DNA of 64,000 nt from Elysia crispata (lineage: Eukaryota > Mollusca > Gastropoda > Plakobranchidae), in NCBI GenBank assembly GCA_033675545.1, contig JAWDGP010006562.1, forward strand, positions 1,173,535-1,237,534, written 5' to 3'. Every line of letters starts with the position of its first letter. The stretch's first letter is position 1. The translations under genes and the position numbers were made by a program. Of the stretch, positions 56,250 to 64,000 are shown piece after piece. Under the pieces are notes generated by a model. That model worked only from the letters and a program-made list of their open reading frames with translations, had not been told where the DNA came from and did no database searches.

Positions 56250-59200
56250 CTACCTTCGTCTGTCTCAGCCTCTGCCGTTTTTTGACTGCTTTCTTTCTTT
56301 CTGTATTCATTTCTGCTTTCAGTGAAATGTGCATCTTTCTAAAATCCGTGAGAGACTAGTTTGTTTATGTCCTGTAAAAATATGGACTTGATCGTCCTTA
56401 GCGATTCATCTTTTTAGTCTATTCAAGCCAGCATTAAAGTCACTGTTCCCGAAGCATCTATTCTTTGTAGATGCGGACAGCTCAGTGGTTCAGTGCCTAG
56501 TCTTGTCTCGGCAAGGCGATGGGTGCCGTATCGAGGCGCAGGTTCGATCCCTGTTCATTCCATCTGTTTTAATGTTTTCTCGTCTTTCGTCTTTTTTGTC
56601 GGTCTCGAGCTATATCTAAGTTTGTGGCTGACTTTTCTATACTAGTTATTTCATTATTTTTAGTCACTTGCATCTTTAGATCCTTAAATCTAGCTTCGTC
56701 TGTCTCAGCCTCTGCCGTTGTTTGACAGCTATCTTTATTTCTATGTTCATTTCTGCTTTTCACTCAAATGTGCATCTTTCTAAGATCCGTTAGAGGCTAA
56801 TTTTTTTTTTTTATGTCCTGTAAAAATATGGACTTTATCGTTCTTAGCGATTCAACTTCTTAGTCCATTCAAGCCAGCATGCAAGTCACTATTCCCGAAG
56901 CATCTATTTTTTGTAGATTCGGATAGCTCAGTGGTTAAGTGCCTAGTCTTGTCTCGGCAAGGCTATTGCTGCCGCATTGAGGCACAGGTTCGATCCCTGT
57001 TCATTCCATCTGTTCTAATGTTTTCTCGTGTTTCGTCTTATTTGTCGATCTCGAGCTATATCTAAGTTTGTGGCTGACTTTTCTATACTAGTATTTCATT
57101 ATTTTCAGTCACTTGCATCTTTAGATCCCTAAATCTACCTTCGTCTGTCTCAACCTCTGCCGTTTTTTGACTGCTTTCTTTCTTTCTATATTCATTTCTG
57201 CTTTTCAGTGAAATGTGCATCTTTCTAAGATCCGTGAGAGACTAGTTTGTTTATGTCCTGTAAAAATATGGACTTGATCGTCCTTAGCGATTCAACTCCT
57301 TAGTCTATTCAAGCCAGCATGAAAGTCACTGTTCCCCAAGCATCTATTTTTTGTAGATGCGGACAGCTCAGTGGTTAAGTGCCTAGTCTTGTCTCGGCAA
57401 GGCGATGGGTGCGGTATCGAGGCGCAGGTTCGATCCCTGTTCATTCCATCTGTTCTAATGTTTTCTCGTCTTTCGTCTTATTTGTCGATCTCGAGCTATA
57501 TCTAAGTTTGTGGCTGATTTTTCTATACTACTTATTTCATTATCTTCAGTCACTTGCATCTTTACATCCTTAGATCTAGCTTCATCTGTCTCAGCCTCTA
57601 CCGTTGTTTGACTTCTTTCTTTATTTCTATATTCATTTCTGCTATTCAGTCAAATGTGCATCTACGATCCGTTAGAGGCTAGTTTGTTTATGACCTGTAA
57701 AATATGGACTTGATCGTTTCTAGCCATTCAACTTCTTAGTCTATGCAAGCCAGCATAAAAGTCACTGTTCCCGAAGCATCTATTTTTGTAGATGCGGATA
57801 GCTCAGTGGTTAAGTGCCCGGTCTTGTCTCGGCAAGGCTATTGCTGCCGCATTGAGGCACAGGTTCCATCCCTGTTCATTCCATCTGTTCTAATGTTTTC
57901 TCGTTTTTCATTTTATTTGTCGATCTCGAGCTATATCTAAGTTTGTGGCTAACTTTTCTATACTACTTATTTCATTATTTTTAGTCACTTGCATCTTTAG
58001 ATCCTTAAATCTACCTTCGTCTGTCTCAGCCTCTGCCGTTTTTTGACTGCTTTCTTTCTTTCTGTATTCATTTCTGCTTTTCAGTGAAATGTGCATCTTT
58101 CTAAGATCCGTGAGAGACTAGTTTGTTTATGTCCTGTAAAAATATGGACTTGATCGTCCTTAGCGATTCAACTTCTTAGTCTATTCAAGCCAGCATGAAA
58201 GTCACTGTTCCGGAAGCATCTATTTTTGTAGATGCGTATAGCTCAGTGGTTAGGTGCCCGGTCTTGTCTGGGCAAGGCTATTGCTGCCGCATTGAGGCGC
58301 AAGTTCGATCCCTGTTCATTCCGTCTGTTCTAATGTTTTCTCGTTTTTCATTTTATTTCTCGGTCTCGAGCTACTTCTATGTTTGTGGCTGACATTTCTA
58401 TACTACTTATTTCATTATCTTCAGTCACTTGCATCTTTAGATCCTTAGATCTAGCTTCATCTGTCTCAGCCTCTGCCGTTTTTTGATTGCTTTCTTTATT
58501 TCTATATTCATTTCTGCTATTCAGTCAAATGTGCATCTACGATCCGTTAGAGGCTAGTTTGTTTATGACCTGTAAAATATGGTCTTGATCGTTTCTAGCC
58601 ATTCAACTTCTTAGTCTATTCAAGCCAGCATTAAAGTCACTGTTCCCGAAGCATCTATTTTTTGTAGATGCGGACAGCTCAGTGGTTAAATGCCTAGTCT
58701 TGTCTCGGCAAGGCTACTGCTGCCGCATCGAGGCGCATGTTTGATCCCTGTTCATTCCATCTTTTCTAATATTTTCTCGTCTTTCATCTTATTTGTTGGT
58801 CTGGAGCTAAATCTAAGTTTCTGACTGATTTTTCTATACTACTTATTACATTAATCTTAGTCACTTGCATCTTTAGATCCTTAGATCTAGCTTCATCTGT
58901 CTCAACCTCTAACGTTGTTTGACTGCTTTCTTTATTTCTATATTCATTTCTTCTATTCAGTCAAATGTGCATCTACGATCCGTTAGAGGCTAGTTTGTTT
59001 ATGACCTGTAAAATATGGACTTGATCGTTTCTAGCGATTCAACTTCTTAGTCTATTCAAGCCAGCATGAAAGTCACTGTTCCCGAAGCATCTATTTTTTG
59101 TAGATGCGGACAGCTCAGTGGTTAAGTGCCTAGTCTTGTCTCGGCAAGGCGATGGGTGCCGTATCGAGGCGCAGGTTCGATCCCTGTTCATTCATCTGTT

Positions 59201-59890
59201 CTAATGTTTTCTCGTCTTTCGTCTTTTTTGTCGGTCTCGAGCTAGATCTAAGTTTGTTAGTGACTTTTCTATGCTACTTATTTCATTATATTTAGTCACT
59301 TGCATCTTTAGATCCTTAGATCTAGCTTCATCTGTCTCAGCCTCTAACGTTGTTTGACTGCTCTCTTTATTTCTATATTCCTTTCTGCTATTTAGTCAAA
59401 TGTGCATCTACGATCCGTTAGAGGCTTGTTTGTTTATGACCTGTAAAATATGGACTTGATCGTTTCTAGCGATTTAACTTCTTAGTCTATGCAAGCCAGC
59501 ATGAAAGTCACTGTTCCCGAAGCATCTATTTTTGTAGATGCGGATAGCTCAGTGGTTAAGTGCCCGGTCTTGTCTCGGCAAGGCTATTGCTGCCGCATTG
59601 AGGCACAGGTTCCATCCCTGTTCATTCCATCTGTTCTAATGTTTTCTCGTTTTTCATTTTATTTGTCGATCTCGAGCTATATCTAAGTTTGTGGCTGACT
59701 TTTCTATACTACTTATTTCATTATTTTTAGTCACTTGCATCTTTAGATCCTTAAATCTACCTTCGTCTGTCTCAGCCTCTGCCGTTTTTTGACTGCTTTC
59801 TTTCTTTCTGTATTCATTTCTGCTTTTCAGTGAAATGTGCATCTTTCTAAGATCCGTGAGAGACTAGTTTGTTTATGTCCTGTAAAAATA
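56250..59890 (+). repeat. Higher-order block W, copy 2
   Basis: Second copy of the multi-unit block at 51000-54640. Few differences were seen by eye (for example the tail T-run at 56461, and GTCTGTTC for ATCTGTTC at 58323), so the duplication is recent. Confidence 0.85.
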
Positions 59891-62800
59891 TGGACTTGAT
59901 CGTTCTTAGCGATTCAACTTCTCAGTCTATTAAAGCCAGCATAAAAGTTACTGTTCCCGAAGCATCTATTTTTTGTAGATGCGGACAGCTCAGTGGTTAA
60001 GTGCCCGGTCTTGTCTCGGCAAGGCGATGGGTGCCGTATCGAGGCGCAGGTTCGATCCCTGTTCATTTTATCTGTTCTAATCTTTTCTCGTCTTTCGATT
60101 ATTTCTCGGTCTCGAGCTAGATCTAAGTTTGTGGCTGATTTTTATATACTACTTATTTCATTATTTACAGTCACTTCCATCTTTAGATCCTTAGATCTAG
60201 CTTCCTCTGTCTCAGCCTCTAACGTTGTTTGACTGCTTTCTTTATTTCTATATTCATTTATGCTTTTCAGTCAAATGTGCATCTGTCTAAGATCCGTTAG
60301 AGGCTAGTTTGTTTATGTCCTGTAAAAATATGACATGATCGTTCTTAGCGATTCAACTTCTCACTCTATTCAAGCCAGCATGAAAGGGACTGTTCCCGAA
60401 GCATCTATTGTTTGTAGATTCGGATAGCTCAGTGGTTAAGAGCCCGGTCTTGTCTCGGCAAGGCGATGGATGCCGCATCGAGGCGCAGGTTCGATATCTT
60501 TTAATTCCATTCTGTTCTAATGTTTTCGCGTTTTTCGTCTTATTTGTCGGTCTCGAGCTAGATCTAAGTTTGTGTCTGACTTTTCTTTACAACTTATTTC
60601 ATTATTTTCAGTCACTTGCATCTTTAGATCCTTAGATCTAGCTTCGTCTGTCTCAGCCTCTACCGTTGTTTGACTGCTAGCTTTATTTCAATATTCATTT
60701 GTGCTTTTCAGTCAAATCTGAATCTGAGATCCGTTAGAGGCTAGTTTGTTTATGTCCTGTAAAAATATGGACTTGATCGTTCTTAGCGATTCAACTTCTT
60801 AGTCTATTCAAGCCAGCATAAAAGTCACTGTTCCCGAATTATCAATATTTTTTTTGTAGATGCGGATAGCTCAGTGGTTAAGTGCCCGGTCTTGTCTCGG
60901 CAAGGCGATAAGTGGCGCATCGAGGCGCAGGTTCGATCCCTGTTCATTTCATCTGTTCTAATGTTTTCTCATCCTTCGTCTTATTTGTCGGTCTCGAGCT
61001 AGATCTAAGTTTGTTAGTGACTTTTCTATACTAGTTATTTCATTATTTTTAGTCACTTGCATCTTTAGATCCTTAAATCTAAACTTCCTCTGTCTCAGCC
61101 TCTAATGTTGTTTGACTGCTTTCTTTATTTCTATATTCATTTATGCTTTTCAGTCAAATGTGCATCTCTCTAAGATCCGTTAGAGGCTAGTTTCTTTATG
61201 TCCTGTAAAAATATGACATGATCGTTCTTAGCGATTCAACTTCTCAGTCTATTCAAGCCAGCATGAAAGTCACTGTTCCCGAAGCATCTATTGTTTGTAG
61301 ATTCGGATAGCTCAGTGGTTAAGTGCCCGGTCTTGTCTCGGCAAGGCGATGGCTGCCGCATCGAGGCGCAGGTTCGATATCTTTTCATTCCATCTGTTCT
61401 AATCTTTTCTCGTCTTTCGATTATTTCTCGGTCTCGAGCTAGATCTAAGTTTGTGGTTGACTTTTCTATACTAATGTTTTCAATTTTTTTCAGTCACTTC
61501 CATCTTTAGATCCTTCGATCTAGCTTTGTCTCTCTCAGCCTCTACCGTTGTTTGACTCCTATCTTTATTTCTATATTCATTTCTGCTTTTTGGTCAAATG
61601 TGAATCTAAGATCCGTTAGAGGCTAGTTTGTTAATGTCCTGTAAAAATATGGACTTGATCGTTCTTAGCGATTAAACTTCTTAGTCTATTTAAGCGAGCA
61701 TAAAAGTCACTGTTCCCGAAACATCTATTTTTTGTAGATGCGGACAGCTCAGTGGTTAAGTGCCTAGTCTTTTCTCGGCAAGGCGATGGGTGCCGTATCG
61801 GGGCGCAGGTTCGATCCCTGTTCATTCCATCTGTTCTAATGTTTTCTCGTCTTTCGTCTTATTTGTCAATCTCGAGCTATATCTAAGTTTGTGGCTGACT
61901 TTTCTATTCTACTTATTTCATTATTTTTAGTCACTTGCATCTTTAGATCCTTAAATCTACCTTCCTCTGTCTCAGCCTCTGCCGTTTTTTGACTGCTTTC
62001 TTTATTTCTATCTTCATTTATGCTTTTCAGTCAAATGTGCATCTTTCTAAGATCCGTTAGAGGCTAGTTTGTTTATGTCCTGTAAAAATATGACATGATC
62101 GTTCTTAGCGATTTAACTTCTTAGTCTATTCAAGCCAGCATGAAAATCACTGTTCCCGAAGCATCTATTTTTTTTGTAGATGCGGATAGCTCAGTGGTTA
62201 AGTGCCCGGTCTTGTCTCGGCAAGGCGATAGGTGCCGCATCGAGGTGCAGGTTCGATCCCTGTTCATTCCATATGTTCTAATCTTTTCTCGTTTTTCATT
62301 TTATTTGTCGGTCTCGAACTACTTCTATGTTTGTGGCTGACTTTTCTATATTACTTATTACATTAATTTTAGTCACTTGCATCTTTAGATCCTTCGATCT
62401 AGCTTCGACTGTCTGAGCCTCTACCGTTGTTTGACTGCTAGCTTTATTTCAATATTCATTTGTGCTTTTCAGTCAAATGTGAATCTAAGATCCGTTCGAG
62501 GCTAGGTTGTTTATGTCCTGTAAAAATATGGACTTGATCGTTCGTAGCGATTCAACTTGTTAGTCTATTCAAGCCAGCATAAAAGTCACTGTTCCCGAAT
62601 TATCTATTTTTTTTTTTTTTTTGTAGATGCGGATAGCTCAGTGGTTAAGTGCCCGGTCTTGTCTCGGCAAGGCGATGGGTGCCGTATCGAGGCGCAGGTT
62701 CGATCCCTGTTCATTCCATCTGTTCTAATGTTTTCTCACTTTTCATTTTATTTGTCGGTCTCGAGCTACTTCTATGTTTGTGGCTGACTTTTCTATACTA

Positions 62801-64000
62801 TTTATTTCATTATCTTCAGTCACTTGCATCTTTCGATCCTTAGATCTAGCTTCATCTGTCTCAGCCTCTAACGTTGTTTGACTGCTTTCTTTATTTCTAT
62901 ATTCATTTCTGCTATTCAGTCAAATGTGCATCTACGATCCGTTAGAGGCTAGTTTGTTTATGACCTGTAAAATATAGTCTTGATCGTTTCTAGCGATTCA
63001 ACGTCTTAGTCTATTCAAGCCAGCATAAAAGTCAGTGTTCCCGAAACATCTATTTTTTTGTAGATGCGGACAGCTCAGTGGTTAATTGCCTAGTCTTGTC
63101 TCGGCAAGGCGATGGGTGCCGTATCGGGGCGCAGGTTCGATCCCTGTTCATTCCATCTGTTCTAATGTTTTCTCGTCTTTCGTCTTATTTGTCGATCTCG
63201 AGCTATATCTAAGTTTGTGGCTGACTTTTCTATTCTACTTATTTCATTATTTTTAGTCACTTGCATCTTTAGATCCTTAAATCTACCTTCCTCTGTCTCA
63301 GCCTCTGCCGTTTTTTGACTGCTTTCTTTATTTCTATCTTCATTTATGCTTTTCAGTCAAATGTGCATCTTTCTAAGATCCGTTAGAGGCTAGTTTGTTT
63401 ATGTCCTGTAAAAATATGACATGATCGTTCTTAGAGATTCAACTTCTCAGTCTATTCAAGCCAGCATAAAAGTCACTATTCCCGAAGCATCTATTGTTTG
63501 TAGATTCGGATAGCTCAGTGGTTAAGTGCCCGGTCTTGTCTCGGCAAGGCGATAGGTGCCGCATCGAGGTGCAGGTTCGATCCCTGTTCATTCCATCTGT
63601 TCAAATGTTTTCTCGTTTTTCATTTTATTTGTCGGTCTCGAGCTACTTCTATGTTTGTGGCTGACTTTTATATATTACTTATTACATTAATTTTAGTCAC
63701 TTGCATCTTTAGATCCTTCGATCTAGCTTCGACTGTCTAAGCCTCTACCGTTGTTTGACTGCTAGCTTTATTTCAATATTCATTTGTGCTTTTCAGTCAA
63801 ATGTGAATCTAAGATCCGTTCGAGGCTACTTTGTTTATGTCCTGTAAAAATATGGACTTGATCGTTCTTAGCGATTCAACTTCTTAGTCTATTTAAGCGA
63901 GCATAAAAGTCACTGTTCCCGAAGCATCTATTTTTTTTTTGTAGATGCGGATAGCTCAGTGGTTAAGTTCCCGGTCTTGTCTCGGCAAGGCGATAGGTGC

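Overview
The window is animal nuclear DNA: AT-rich, intron-rich and crowded with transposons. The mix (Penelope-like, Merlin and MULE elements, several LINE lineages of the sort common in lophotrochozoans, and scattered TCTAGATC hexamer tracts) suggests a mollusc, perhaps a gastropod. The species is inference only.

Two host genes can be rebuilt from exons whose intron phases all agree. On the minus strand, five coding exons (15777 down to 6677) give the first 234 residues of a CFAP61 homologue, a ciliary radial-spoke-base protein. The gene runs off the left edge. On the plus strand, six coding exons (16502 to 36991) give the first 212 residues of a B3GALNT2 homologue, an ER beta-1,3-N-acetylgalactosaminyltransferase of family GT31. 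Its catalytic exons were not found here. The genes are head to head with 724 bp between start codons, so they probably share a promoter region.

Region by region. 1-6.7 kb: a CpG-rich candidate promoter with a BANP-type motif, a candidate short exon, and a complete-looking Merlin transposon (2258-4148) with inverted repeats, 8-bp target duplications and an open 322-aa transposase. 6.7-15.8 kb: CFAP61 exons, with a decayed LINE (8.9-10.5 kb) and large GA and TAG microsatellites in the introns. 16.5-37 kb: B3GALNT2 exons, with introns holding two Penelope-like relics, an L1/Tx1-group LINE (27752-30212) with an exact 18-bp target duplication that landed inside one of those relics, a second LINE of the CR1/L2 kind (about 30.6-34.0 kb), and two pairs of unclassified dispersed repeats. 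37-42 kb: LINE scraps and a MULE (39869-41928) with an open FLYWCH/MULE transposase. 41.9-64 kb: a CT microsatellite, then a head-to-tail array of about 50 units of 439 bp that fills the rest of the window.

The array is the most unusual feature. Each unit carries a tRNA-like head with recognisable Pol III A and B boxes but no tRNA acceptor stem. A short hairpin with a variable T-tract sits at each unit junction. Units fall into subtypes, and multi-unit blocks recur at fixed offsets. It looks like a tRNA-derived SINE, or a SINE-like unit, that became a satellite. It lies downstream of the last B3GALNT2 exon found, so if that gene is intact the array sits in one of its introns.
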